From Saprolegnia diclina VS20 (lineage: Eukaryota > Oomycota > Saprolegniomycetes > Saprolegniales > Saprolegniaceae): a stretch of DNA of 64,000 bases. Each line of letters begins with the position of its first letter. Position 1 is the first letter of the stretch. The notes under the pieces are model-generated. The model saw nothing but the letters and a program-made list of their open reading frames with translations, was not told where the DNA came from and made no database searches. The position numbers and the translations under genes are program-made. Shown in pieces: positions 11,070-22,504 of this stretch. The stretch covers positions 89,092 to 153,091 of the forward strand of contig NW_008246143.1 of NCBI RefSeq assembly GCF_000281045.1, in the 5' to 3' direction.

Positions 11070-11657
11070 TTATAAGATAAAGTAAGAGAGCAGTTCAATG
11101 TCGTCGCCTTCGAGGCTTGCGGTGGGTGTTCCGCTGTCGCTGGAGCCCGTCGGGCTCCCGAGGTCCCCGTGCATCTTTTTCTGTGCCCGCGCGAGCTTGC
11201 GGTTCTGGCGGTACTTGGTGTCGCTCTTGCGCTTGATGCTGTTCTGCTTGATGCGGTGGTACTCGCACAGAAGAAGGGGCCGGCCCGACCGCTTGGTCGC
11301 GCGCTTGAGTGGGCACCGACCCGTCTTGTACTTGCAGCGCGCCTCGTCGGAAATGAACTCGCCCGACTTGACCTGGGACGTGACCGCTTCATGGTACGAT
11401 GCCTTCATGGCGGCCGAGATCGACGGCTTGAGCACCGGCGGGTGCGACGCGAGGAACGCAATCGTGTCGGAATGGTATGGCGCCACCGCAGACGTGCCGC
11501 TGAGGCGCGGTGTATCATGAATGTCCGACTCGAGGAGCGCGTCGAGCGTCGACTGCATGCAGTGCAGGTCGATGGACGGCCGCGAATACTGGTTCTGTGG
11601 CGGCGACGACGATACGAAGGGCAGTGGCGCCATCATGTTGTGAAAGTCGGAGTACAT
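11070..11657 (-). CDS. Small protein with CxYKxGxC...C..H motif, function unknown
   Basis: About 195 aa, intronless. I chose the ATG at 11657 (MYSDFHNMM) because sequence upstream of it looks non-coding; the frame stays open to 11753. The middle and end contain CKYKTGRCPLKRATKR followed by LCEYHR, a likely Cys3His zinc site, and then a Lys/Arg-rich helix (IKRKSDTKYRQNRKLARAQK) that could be a nuclear localisation or nucleic-acid-binding region. I recall similar short Cys/His plus basic-tail proteins in oomycetes, but have no named family. Nuclear role is inference. Confidence 0.6.
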   Translation of the reverse strand: MYSDFHNMMAPLPFVSSSPPQNQYSRPSIDLHCMQSTLDALLESDIHDTPRLSGTSAVAPYHSDTIAFLASHPPVLKPSISAAMKASYHEAVTSQVKSGEFISDEARCKYKTGRCPLKRATKRSGRPLLLCEYHRIKQNSIKRKSDTKYRQNRKLARAQKKMHGDLGSPTGSSDSGTPTASLEGDDIELLSYFIL

Positions 11658-12233
11658 GCTCGGTCTTGTGAAATTGAAAACTGATGGGATCGCCACCTGC
11701 TTGCGCGTTCGAGTCGGTATACCGAACGCAAGCCAATGACGTGGCAACTGCATACAGTGGCAATACTTTTTTTAGCCGCGCCAGGTTGCCAGCTGGTGCG
11801 TGTATCGCAGGCCCGGCTCCCGTTCAAGACATTCTTTCGGCACCGAGTCCGACTATGGCCACTGTACGTACGACGGATGTCTCTATACAAGTGGCGCCCA
11901 AGAGGCGCGGGTGCTCAGTTGTGTACGGCGTAATACGTGCCGATGCGCGGCGTGATGCACCGTGGTGCACCACTCGTGTTGACGTCAAGACGACCGTTGC
12001 GTCGGTGGCGGTCAGCTTCGCAACACCGTCGCGAATGGGTGCGAACGACGAGCGATCGAAGCCTGTGTACAGAATAGTCGTTGATAAACCTCCCCACGTG
12101 GCGGGCAAAGAAGGGCGCGCGAACGTTCCCAACCTTGTCGTATGCACGGCGGCGCTGCGATACGGGAGCTTCAAGGCGAGCAGCGATGTAGAGACTGGCA
12201 GGTTTGCATGCAACGCAAGATTAAGAGACTACT
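11658..12233. other. Intergenic, nothing supported
   Basis: Between the leftward zinc-motif gene and the 3' end of COG7. Open frames exist on both strands but none has motif support. Confidence 0.4.
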
Positions 12234-14793
12234 CTACACGTCCGCAGCTGCGTGCTGGTCGATCCAGAGATCGATTTTCTCGGTCATCGACGGCGGCAGA
12301 AGGTGCTCGGAACCTGCGTCGCCGCAAAGGCGGTCCTTGTAGTACAAGAGGAGCGGGTGCGTCGGGACGCCAAGGGCGTGCAACACGTTCTGGAGGTAGC
12401 TCACGTCACAGACAACTTGCGCTTTTCCACTTGCACTGAGCTGCGGAATCGCCAGCAGCACTGACAAGACTGCCGCCATCGCACCGGACGCAACGACGAA
12501 CGTCCACTGGTCTACGAAAGCGGCAGCGGGGCCGGCGTCGGCGTCGGGAGCCGGGAGCTCCCCGAGCTGCAAGAAGGCTTCGTCTTGGGGCACGCCGAGG
12601 ACCCGGGCGACGGCGGCCCACGCCTCGTGGCTGAGCTCGACGATGTTGTGGCTGGCGGCGAGCGCTTGCGATAGGCCGCTGCTCTCTGCAAACGGCTCGA
12701 GTTGCGGAAGGAGCGAGAGGAGCAGGTCGGCGACCGACGTCATGTATTCCTAGTTTGCCACGTCATCATTTTTGACGCAAGTGGAGACAAACCTGTGGCA
12801 GCATGCTGAACGACGGCAAGTCGGCACTCTCGTCGGCTTGAATCCAGCACTCCATTGTTGGAACGCTTGTCAGCACCGACGCGACCGGCGTCAGCACCGT
12901 CGCATACGTCCGTTGCTGAACGTGAAGCGTCCAGTCGCGGAACACCGGTCCGAGGATCTACAAGAAGATAAACGATCGCAACTTGGGTTCGTCACTGACC
13001 ACATCGACGTCGTCGTCGGTCGCGACCGACTCTTTGCATAGTTGGAGGCTCTGGTACCGCGCCTTGTCGCGCTGCAGCCACAGCTTGACGACGGCAACCG
13101 GGAGGGTCTCGGCGTTGATGCAGTCGTCGACAGTCACGTGCAGCGCCGCGTCGGGACCAACGGCCGCCTTGCTCGTCGGCGACAATTGGATCTAACAGCC
13201 TCCATCATCAACACGATATGGCATGACTAGTGTACCCGTGGCGGCAGCGACGGCGGTGTGGCGTCCGGAAACCACAGGGCGAGCGTCGGCAGCACGCGGA
13301 GGCGCAGTCGGGCCTGGCACGCACGCTGGGCGACGAGCACACCGCCACAGGCTTTGAGCATCGCCAGGGCTTCGTGGAGGTGGCTCCAGTCGACGGTAGC
13401 TCCTGGCGCCGGCGCCGGTGCCATCTTGCTGGACCACATCTGCGCGAGGGCGGAGAGGCCGGTAGTGAGCGCCTCAAGGGCCTCGGGCAGCACAGCGCCT
13501 GCCATTAACTCCATTGCGTGCTGTACGCGGGCCTCCACGAGAAGCCAGACGCGCGCGCTGAGCTCGTCCACTGCAGGCGCGAGGAGCGTCGATGTGGACG
13601 GTAGTAGGGCGAGGAGCGACTCGGTCACGACGCTCGTCTCGATGCGCTCGTACATGGTAAAGCTGGCTTCAAACGGGCCAAACACGCTGTGGAGGACCTT
13701 GTGGACATCGGCGGCCGTCGGCGTCGTCCACGACACAACGGTGTGCAGCAGCACGCGGTGCGCGAATCGGGTCGCCGCTTTGAACGCCGGCAAGAGCTGC
13801 GCTGGCGCGGCGTCGAGGAGGCTCGCAACCGCCGAAGCGAGCGGCGACAGCGTCGCATGCACAAGCTCGAGCACGACAGGCAGAGGCGCGGCAAAAAGTT
13901 GCTGGCAGTAGCGCGTCTCGCGCTCCAAGAACGATTCGACTTCGGCGTAAAAAGCGGCGAGACCGTCGGCATCGGCGGGCGTTGACGCGTGCCAGAGACG
14001 GTGCATGGGCGCGGGCCGGCGCTTTGCGTACGCGTCTTCGACGAGCGACGCCCGGTTCAAGTGCGCGAAAATCGCGAGGCAGTCCTGGAGGGGCGACAAG
14101 GGCAGCGTCGGCTCCTGCAGAAGCGTGTGCAGCTGCGGCACAAGCGCGGTCTCGACGTCGCGCGATACGCTATCGAGATCTTAGACGTGATTCATCACAG
14201 GGCAAAGACGTGTACGTATCCATGGTGGCGGCCCGCTCGTCGTGGCCGGGCATTCGCTGGAGAGTCTCCAGGCTCTTGTGCATGGCAGCGAGATGCGTCG
14301 CCAGCTTGGCAAGGTCGAGCGTTGGGTCGGCAGTTACCTGTACGACGTATCGGCTATGTTGCTTCCATGCTGCGCTCTCCTGCAGCGCGTTTGAGCATTG
14401 CTGCATGTGCATCTTGGCCGTGTGGAGTTGCGAGAGCGTGTTGTAGGCAGGCGTGGCATCGCCTACAGCATGCGCGCAATTGTAGTGCTGTGCCAGGGTG
14501 TGGTCCGTACCGCGTGCACTTTGCGTGCTTGGGCTATGCGTATGCAAACTCTGCCCCAGCGTCTGCGTCTTGAGCTGGAGCAGCTGGACATGGTTGACAA
14601 AGGACGGAAAGGTCTCGAGACACTGCTGCAAGTTGGCGCTGAGCTCCTGTGAAAGCACATGGAACTGCGGAAGGAGGCCCTCGAGATGCGTCTTGGGGTC
14701 GCCCGGCGCGACGCTCACTTGCGCGTCGATCCAGGCGTAGATGTCGCCGACATCGTCGCCGAGGTCGGCCACCGTCAGCACCGCCGAGTTCAT
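12234..14793 (-). CDS. COG7: COG7, conserved oligomeric Golgi complex subunit 7
   Basis: 794 aa from five exons; introns 14170-14215, 13192-13235, 12958-12999 and 12750-12792 keep one frame. COG7 belongs to lobe B of the eight-subunit tethering complex for retrograde intra-Golgi vesicles. The N-terminus has the short IYAWIDAQV helix and a long coiled coil typical of COG subunits, then LQRMPGHDERAATMD, which matches the metazoan QHMPGHEER region. The C-terminal part reads LPSFSMLPQEYMTSVADLLL across an intron and ends with IPQLSASGKAQVVCDVSYLQNVL-like sequence (in two pieces here), both COG7 signatures. Length is close to animal COG7. A 14-bp inverted repeat lies about 60 bp upstream of the ATG. 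Confidence 0.88.
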
Positions 14794-14855
14794 ATTGCAT
14801 ATGGCGATCTCCGGTTATTGTGGCTTGCATAGCGCGTGGCCATTTTCACCTCCAA

Positions 14856-14890
14856 AAAACCATCGATTAGCAGCGATAATCGATGGTTTT
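14856..14890. repeat. Inverted repeat, 14-bp arms
   Basis: AAAACCATCGATTA is followed after 7 bases by its exact reverse complement. It lies just upstream of COG7 and could be a cruciform, a protein-binding palindrome or a relic of a small mobile element. Confidence 0.75.
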
Positions 14891-15071
14891 ATTAGATAAT
14901 CGAGGCATAGCGCGACATGCGTAAATTATAAATTCTGGTGGGACAGTCTCCAAAAAAGAATATAACTATTACAAAATATACGCCATGTATTTGTATGCTA
15001 TATTTATGGTTTGACTAAAGATGTCGAGCAGGCCACCCGCTTTTGTCTCTTTTGTCATTTGACACCTTAGC

Positions 15072-15219
15072 CCACGCCTCAAGCGAGCGCTAACCTGAGC
15101 GCTAATCAATGGATAGCGGAGGATAATCCGAAGGTTTGCATTTCTGAAATGGCAAACCTTCGGATTATCCTCCGCTATTCAATGATTAGCGCTCAGGTTA
15201 GCGCTCGCCTGAGGCGTGG
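15072..15219. repeat. Large near-perfect palindrome, possible MITE-like element
   Basis: Two arms of about 68 bp flank a roughly 12-bp loop (ATTTCTGAAATG, itself palindromic). The arms share CCACGCCTC, GCGAGCGCTAACCTGAGCGC and GGATAATCCGAAGGTTTGC with only a few mismatches. It would form a long hairpin in RNA or a cruciform in DNA. Foldback transposons and hairpin small-RNA loci both look like this; nothing coding is inside. Confidence 0.85.
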
Positions 15220-15576
15220 CTGCGGACGGCTAGGAGGAGCGCTGGCCATTGAATAGCAACGGATGACCGCTATCCAGTGGTTTGCGCTCCTGCTCGAGGG
15301 ATATCCGTGGACTAACAGCAAAGCGCAAACGCTATGCGTAATGTAGCTCGGGGGCGAGACGGAGCTCCTGGTCACGGCACTTCTTCTCCACAGCGCTCAC
15401 TGCCACAACTCCACGTCTCTTCCTGGTGCTAAGATCCAAGCCGCTTTAGTGCTTAGCGCGGCACGGTGCGCATTATTAGTCAAGACAGTTGCGGTCATGG
15501 CTAGTTTCCGCTGGGTTTGCACGTGGGCGCTCGCGTTTAAGCCACGAAAACACGATGTTATTGCGTTATCTGGCAC

Positions 15577-16210
15577 TACGCTACATGGCAGCGGCTATGA
15601 GCCTTCTCCACTGCGGTGTATGGGTAGGCGACGGAGCCGTGGCGCACGCGGCGCTTGAGCTCCTGCTGCGCAGGCGCCATCATCGGCGCGTTGCCGACGC
15701 TCACGCCGGACGAGCATGTCCCCGAGCCAAACGTCTTCGTATCTCTTGCGGTTCTTGACCACCTAGCTACTAGCAGCGATCTGTACCTAGAGGATGGTGT
15801 CGATGCGGCACACGATGAGCGCATTGCCGGCGTGCATGCTCGCGCTCATCCCACGGCCATCGCTCGTCTAACGCCGGCCGCGCAGCGCTGCGCCGCGCAA
15901 TGGTCGCTCCTTCGACAGCCTTGCGCACGTGCTGCTGCTATCGGTACTGTTGCACGAAGGTGGTCTCGACGAAGCGCCGGGTGTGCGCAGCCGGGTGCTG
16001 TACGCCATAGTCGGGTACGGGAGGCGTGCCGCAGAGGGGCCGTGGGCGCCACGGACCAGTCTGCACCAGCAAGGGATCGACCGTCAGCGCGCGCGCGGCG
16101 CGGCGGCCTACATCGTGTCGACATGGTTGATGCGCGCCCCTCGAGTCCGAGTACGCACGCCGGCCCACGTTCAAAATGGTTGGCCATGCCAGCTGTTGAC
16201 CTATTGCCAA
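15577..16210 (-). other. Coding-like segments, probably an eroded or finely split gene
   Basis: On the minus strand, separate frames read LTVDPLLVQTGPWRPRP, VVKNRKRYEDVWLGDM and APAQQELKRRVRHGSVAYPY, each protein-like in composition, with GT/AG signals between them (for example a 51-bp candidate ending at a TAG before VVKNRK). I could not join them into one convincing product and recognise no family. It may be a pseudogene or transposon remnant near the palindrome. Confidence 0.2.
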
Positions 16211-18191
16211 ACGTCTCGCTACTAAATCGCTACTAAACGATGGTTAGCGAGCTAACCAACGGGTAGCTCAGCCAATCACATGGCCGCATTTCGGTCCCTC
16301 TTTTTGGCAAAGCCTGCTTATCACATTTCATAATATATCAAACTTCGACAGGTTTTGCGAGAAAAAAAATATTGGCGGAGCAGCCTCGATTATCGCCGAC
16401 ACGCGCTATGCAAAGCACAATACCGTCCCGAATATCCGAACGCACCTCCGGCCTTGCCTCCGGATTTTCAACTCCGGGGAGGCTCCGGGTTTGCCATCAT
16501 ACACTATTTGCATGTCGTAGACGAGCAATGTTGCTGCACGCTCTTCACGATCCTTGAGGAGAAGAACGAAAGAATCGGCAACGTTGGCACGTATGGTCGC
16601 CGTCACGCCCCAGCCTATGCAGATCGTTCGCCGGTTTAAAGGCTACCGGAGGTTGCAGATTCTCTGGCCCAGTACACAACACCGCCACACACTCCTTGCT
16701 TGGAGACGCAGCGTACCGTGCAAGCGCCTTGAGAGGGTACCAAACATGTAGGATTGTGCAATTGTGGTAGACGAACCTAGATGGGTTGTCGGTGCGGAGG
16801 AGCGACAACGCCGCAGACACGCGCGCCAGCTTGTTGAACTGAGTCGCCGAGGCAAGTCCAACCTCAAGGTTGGTGTCTCTCGCGTCGTTTTCGCCAGATA
16901 CGGGTGATTGCAGCCGTCGTCGTGGTCGTGGCCATGACGCAGCCCGCGTCGCATTCCATCTTGAGCTGGCGTCGCTAGTAGTTCGGTAGGAACAACGTCG
17001 TGAGCTACCGTGGTGTACCTCTTTTGTGTCGCGCGCGGAGGACGCATATTGGGTCGGAGAACGATGTGCTGGGGATGGCGCCACTCACCTCACGTACGTG
17101 CGCCATCGTCCGCGTACACGGTACTGCAACGTATTGCGAGTCGTACAGTGTACTAGTAGATGGTTCGCTCTTGCTTTGCCAGCACACACGCCGACGTCGC
17201 TCCGAGACCGCGCAGTTGTGGATGACGATACATGCCACGACTGTGCTGCTAGCTGCCTGGACACGGTGTCGATCCTTGCACCAGGTACCAGGTACCAGGT
17301 GCCGGGTTGAGATCTTGAACAGCCATCCTCCTCGCCTCTTGTAGGACCCGGCTTCTGATTCGTGCGCGATCGCCTAGACAGGACGACGCAACCAACTCAT
17401 ACGCTGTCGACGACACCAAGGTTACTGGAGCGCTGCTGCAAAGCCTTGCCACGCCAATAGGAATGCGGATTGACGGTTGATATTGTCTGCAGAACCAGTG
17501 ACATTTAGCGTACATAGATAGCATCGTGGTCGACTTTAAATTTGCTATGGCGGGAGGGATGTGCGTCCGTTCGTAACAGATCTAGTACTTTTCGTTGTCC
17601 CCGCCGTCAACCGCGCCCGAATCTACAGCTTCCGCGTGACGGAGACGTGTCTGGGCGCGCGCGTGTGTCATGCGCCTGGGCTGGTCGGCAGTTGTGGCAT
17701 CATGGACACGGAAATAGTGTGAAATTGGGTATTGGCGGTATTGACCGCCCAACCAGCGCTGTGCAGCGAGCGACGACCTTCTGTAGGGCTCGGCCTCCTT
17801 TCAGCTCTCGCGGCAGGCAAGTGAGAGCGTCGCCGCCGTCGCTAATAGCGGCGAGGCGCGGGGCAAAGCGCCAAAGAGCCATTTCTCACGAGATGACCTA
17901 CAGCGGCTGACGCGCCGGCCAGCTGGCGCTGCTGCAATACAATGCATTTCAGACAGATTCATACAAACTTTGCATTGAATTTGTTCAATTCAATAAATTG
18001 GGCGCGACAGGCTGCAGTAGGTACGGCGCACTTATACGGCGTCAATACATAAAACAAGTGTACGTTTCAAGTACGATCGCACTTGACGGGACAAAAATGC
18101 ATTCAGAAAGGCAGATGGAGATAAAAAATTCTGCTGCTACAGTGTACCGTGGCCTTGCTTTGCCCGACGCGCAGTCGCCAGAAAGACCACC
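16211..18191 (-). other. Mostly non-coding; coding-like island at 16406-16970
   Basis: Minus-strand frames at 16406-16970 read VTATIRANVADSFVLLLKD and GLASATQFNKLARVSAALSL, which look like protein but could not be joined. The rest, about 17.0-18.2 kb, shows only a short CAGGTACC tandem at about 17280 and AT-rich promoter sequence before the START/FYVE gene. Confidence 0.2.
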
Positions 18192-20111
18192 ATGTCCAAG
18201 AAGTTCTTCCCGCTGTCGCCCGGCTTCTTCAAGTGCCCGCCCTTGAGCCGGCAGGAGGGCGAGCACCTCATCGCGCTCGGGAAGCAGTCCAGCCTCGACT
18301 TTATCAAGCACGCCAACCTCGAGGCCAACAAGGACGTGGTCTGGAACGAGTTTGGCAAGAAGCAGAACGTCATGCTCTATCGTGGCGTCAACACCAAGCC
18401 GCAGGCAACACACTTTGTCATGCTCTGCGCCGTCGCCGAAGTCGCCGGCTCGCTCGAAGAGGTGGCGGCCATGCACGCGTACAACACACCGGAGAAGCTG
18501 CGCAAGTACGTCAATGACTCGGAGGACCTCGTGGACATGGTCACGCTCTACGACCTGACGCCGCCACACGACACATCGTCCAGCGCACCGCGCCGCCTCC
18601 TACCACCGTCCTCATCGCTCAAGGTCTCGGTGCAGTGGGCCGGCATGAAGGTGCCCGCGGCCGCGTCCGCGTTTGTTTTCAACCGCGACTTTTGCTACAT
18701 TGAGACGCAGGACTTTTTCGTTGATGCCAAAGGCCGGCGCGGCTGGGCGCTCTCCCAGAACTCGATGGACCTTGCGTGCTGCCCGCAGTTGCCGTCGGTG
18801 TTTGGCTCGATCCGCGGCTCGCTCGAGCGGTCGGGGTACACCTTTGTCGAGTCGGAAAACCACGGTAAGCGAGTCCCTCTCTCTCTGCGACTGAGTGTGG
18901 CGTAGGCTACCTCAAGGCAACGCAAATGTTCCAGGTCGACTTTCGCGGCAAGATCCCGATCTGGGTCCAGAACCTTATTCTGAAGGGCCGGCTCAACACG
19001 ATGATCCACTTCAACACGCGCGTGCACGAGTACCGCCTCAAGTCGGTCGAGCTCCTCACCGAGTTTGACGTGCGGCGCACCAACACGGCCGCGCGCACCA
19101 ACTGCTACGTCTGCCGCAAAAAGTTTCGGTTCCTGAATCGCAAGTTCCAGTGCCGCAAGTGCGGCGAGGTCGTCTGCTCGAGCTGCCAGCACACGTGGAA
19201 CATTGACATTCCGCACAGCGACCGGAAGCGCAAGGTGACCATCTGCTCCATGTGCACGGCGTCGGTCCGTAACGGCAACTTGAGCTCGCTCCACCTCTCG
19301 AACGAATCCTTCAATGGCCCTGGTATGTATCGTGGACCCTACCCCTTGAACTAACAACCCACTAGTGTCGGGGTCGCTCTCGGTGCCGTCGCTTTCGCGC
19401 GCGTACTCGTACGACGAGTTTATGCACGTGCCGATGAAAGGGTCGTTTGCGCTCCGGAAGAAGTCGCACTCCAACTCGGTGGACCTCGACGTGAGCGGGT
19501 ACAGCGAGGTTGACGACCCGGGCTACGAGGCGCCGTGCGTGCCCGTGGACCTCGACTCGCTCCTTGGCGAGTCGCCGCCGATCGATGCGCGCTGGGGCGA
19601 GGGCGAAGTCGCCCTCGAAGAAGAGTGCCACGAGTACAAGCCCAACTTGTTTCGAAAGGGCTTTTGTATGAACTGCCAGAAGCAGCACGAGGTCACGGAC
19701 GAAGGGGACATCTCGCTCACGCGCCGCTTCACGCGCATTCACGTGCAGCCCGGCAAGACGGCGGCGAGCGCCGAGTTCAACCCACTGGCGCTGCCCGAGA
19801 ACAGCGCGCTCTCGATGGAGCTGCGGCGATCGCGCTGCGACTCGAGCGACTCGACGATTAGCTTGCCGCGGTCGCGCCTCGGGTCGCTCGACATTGATGA
19901 CGAGACCAACAACGCGAGCATGTTCAAGCGCAAGGGCATGCGCGTCCTTATGAACCAGATGAGCGACCTCATGGAGGAGTACGGAGCGGACGACCCAGCG
20001 GCGTTGGACGCGAGCGCGCTCGAAGCCAAGCTTGCGTCGCTGCAAGCGCAACTCGAGAGCCTCCAGCTCGACCAAGCAAGACTCAAGAAGAGCACCGTGG
20101 TCCGCGTCTAA
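18192..20111 (+). CDS. START-like/FYVE-like protein 1
   Basis: 611 aa from three exons; introns 18865-18905 and 19323-19365. Residues about 1-255 resemble the START-like lipid-binding region common in oomycete FYVE proteins, with FFKCPPLSRQE near the start, a VAGSLEEVAAMH helix, FNRDFCYIETQD and RRGWALSQNSMDLACCP. Residues about 290-345 are a FYVE-type zinc finger: CYVC, FQCRKCGEVVCSSC, then a final CSMC pair. The classical WxxD and RKHHCR signature is altered to RKFQCR, so PI3P affinity is uncertain. The C-terminal third is Ser/Asp-rich and ends in a short coiled coil. Such proteins probably bind endosomal membranes or lipids. Confidence 0.85.
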
Positions 20112-20717
20112 GCCGCGCTTATTTATGCGACAACACACAGAATCTAGCCAGTCCCACGACTACATACACCACCAAGATGATATGTTATCCCTCTGCGTTG
20201 GTCCTGCAGCGGCATGTAGAGGAGTGCGGCTTTGGCGCTTGAATGACTCTGGGCGCGTCACTGGCACCACTGCAGTCGAAAGGACAATCCTCCCGGCGCT
20301 GGATGGTGTGGTGGCGACATGACGAGATGCTACTTGCGCCACACGAAACGACGTCAGCGCCGCTGCCACGTCACAGAACTTCCCATCGCGAAACGGAACG
20401 CTCGCCAGTTGTGCTCCGATGGCAACTAACGGCCAATGCGCGAGGCCTCGACGGACGGCCGCCACGTCGATCCTGTGTACACGGCGACTCGGGAAAGCAC
20501 GTCGTAGTAGTAGGGCTATCAGTGGACAAGGTCAGACGCCGCGATAAGGTTGCTGGTCGACGAGGTGTTTGTCGCTGGCGTAACCCCGACAGTCCAATTT
20601 ATATCGAAGCGAATGGCCATCTCGCCGCCCACTATCACCGGGAGGAACCGGAGATCGGTTCAGCTGCGCCGACAAGCTACTGCGGCTCGGGTCGGTCAGA
20701 TTACTTTTTACTCGACG
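20112..20717. other. Intergenic, nothing supported
   Basis: Between two START/FYVE-like genes in the same orientation. Frames here lack motif support. Confidence 0.4.
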
Positions 20718-22018
20718 ATGAGCCGCGCCTCGTGCTTGGTGCCGCCGACAACACCCCGCGCCCCGAGCGACGCGCTCGTGCTCCAGGCCAAGCACGCGCT
20801 GCGACTGTACGTCGACGACGCGCAGGTGCAAGGCCGCGCCCGCCGCGTCACGTGGAAGCTCGACAAGATCTCGGAAAATGGCAAGATCCAGTACTACACG
20901 GGCCAAGCGATCGACGGCAGCGTTGTCGTTGCCAGCGCGACGCAGCTGCACGCGACGCTCGAGGAGGCCGCCCAACTCTGCGCGCAGCTGCAGCCATTCC
21001 AGGTCGTCGACGCGACCGAGTCGACACGGCTCTTTGAAGCGCACACGCCAGACCAGCCGCCGCACCGGTACGTCGGCGTCCAGTGGATGGCGTTCGCCGT
21101 CCCCGGCGTCGGGAAGGGCCGCGACGCGTGCGTCCTCGAGGTGCATTGCTGTTGTCATTTCCAGGCTGAAATTGGCGTTTTACCTAGTGCCGGGATACGG
21201 TCGTCAACGAGCGCGGCGAGCCCGTGTACGCGTACCTCCTCGAGTCGATCGAGACGCCAGTGTGCGCGTCGCTCGAGGCGACCCACGGCTTTGTGCGGGC
21301 GACGCTGCGCATGACAGGGTATGTCTTCACGCAAGTGCGGCCCGGCCTCCTCCTCGCCGTGCACACGATGCACGTGCACTTCAAGGGCAACCTCCCGAAA
21401 GTGCTCGGGCGGCTCTTTGGGAAGCGGCGCGTCGCGAGCCTCGAGCACCTCGAGCAGGCGCTGTGGCAGCTGCGCAACGCCGATACCTTTCTCTTCACGG
21501 ACCAGCACCGCAAGCGCGCGTGCCCGATTTGCTTCAAACCGTGGAAGCGCCTCCAGACCAAGAAAAAGTGCGGCGCGTGCAGCGCCCGCGTCTGCGCCGC
21601 CTGCTGCACGACGGGCCTCGTCCCCGGGTTGCACAAGGTCGTGCCGTTCTGCCTCGCGTGCGCGTTTGCGGCGCCATCGACGCTCTCGTCGACGTCGCTT
21701 TTGACGGCGACCGCGTCCTTTGCGTCCGACTCGACCGCGAGCTCGATCCGCATGCTGCGGGCGTGGAGTCTCAACGACGACGACGACGGGCCAGACGGCT
21801 ACAGCACGGCGGCGTCGTCCGTGCGGTCGTCCCGACTGACACGGGAGACCCTCCACGCCCTCGCGCCACCCGCAAGCACTCGCCGCAGCATCGCAACCGA
21901 CATCTCGCGCAACAGCGAAATCTGGACCGACGCGATCTCGGTCTTCCGGGACCACGTCGATAGCTTCAAGGCGTACCACGCACCAAGCACGACGCCCGTG
22001 CAGTGGCGCCTCGGGTAG
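20718..22018 (+). CDS. START-like/FYVE-like protein 2, degenerate zinc finger
   Basis: 417 aa from two exons; the intron is 21141-21187. The START-like part retains HRYVGVQWMAF, VLECRD and MTGYVFTQVRPG, matching positions of the other family members here. Its intron falls exactly between the Glu and Cys of the (Y/L)xE|C motif, as in two other members. The zinc finger at about 252-285 (CPICFKPWKRLQTKKKCGAC...CAACC) has lost the CRKCG core, giving KCGAC instead, and the C-terminal basic-binding part is shortened. It probably no longer binds PI3P in the usual way. Start is the ATG at 20718, where similarity begins; the frame is open further upstream. Confidence 0.75.
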
Positions 22019-22504
22019 CTGCGCATGGTTGCTATTGTCGTCGTTGTCCAGTGTCTCGGTGTCCAAGTCGTTTAGGGGTAGGGTGCTGCCATAAGAAATG
22101 ATTTTCGTGTTTCGAGAAAGAATCTTCATCGCGCAAGACGACGGCTCCAGCTACTCGGTATGATGCGTCGACGACTGGTTCTTCTTCAGGAGAAGCCGTG
22201 CCAACTGCGCTGTCGTTGTTTGACCTGGTCGTACCCGGTGTCTATGCACATCCTGCATCTCGTCGTGGCCACCCGTACCTGCTCAGTCGCGCTGCTTCCA
22301 CCATGGCCCATCGAAGCTACTCGGCGACCTGATCCGATCATTTCCATTCGCTTCGATAGATCTCGTCGAATGCTGCGTGACGATGGGCTGCCACACTTCT
22401 GGTCAGCGCGTCCTGGCGGCGCGGTTGGGTGAATTTAGCCGCGTGGTTGAAGTTCCGACACCACAGTGGTCTTTCCAACGGCTAAGAGTAGCATTGAGAG
22501 CAGC
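22019..22504. other. Intergenic, nothing supported
   Basis: No motif-bearing frame; presumed terminator and promoter sequence. Confidence 0.4.

Noticed and set aside
17278-17305. CAGGTACC triple tandem
   Set aside because: Too short to call a repeat element; probably simple slippage.
19362-20138. 258-aa antisense frame over START/FYVE protein 1
   Set aside because: Mirror of a high-GC3 coding exon; no motif.
20878-21963. 361-aa frame over START/FYVE-like protein 2
   Set aside because: Frame-shifted shadow; the true frame carries the START-like and zinc motifs.
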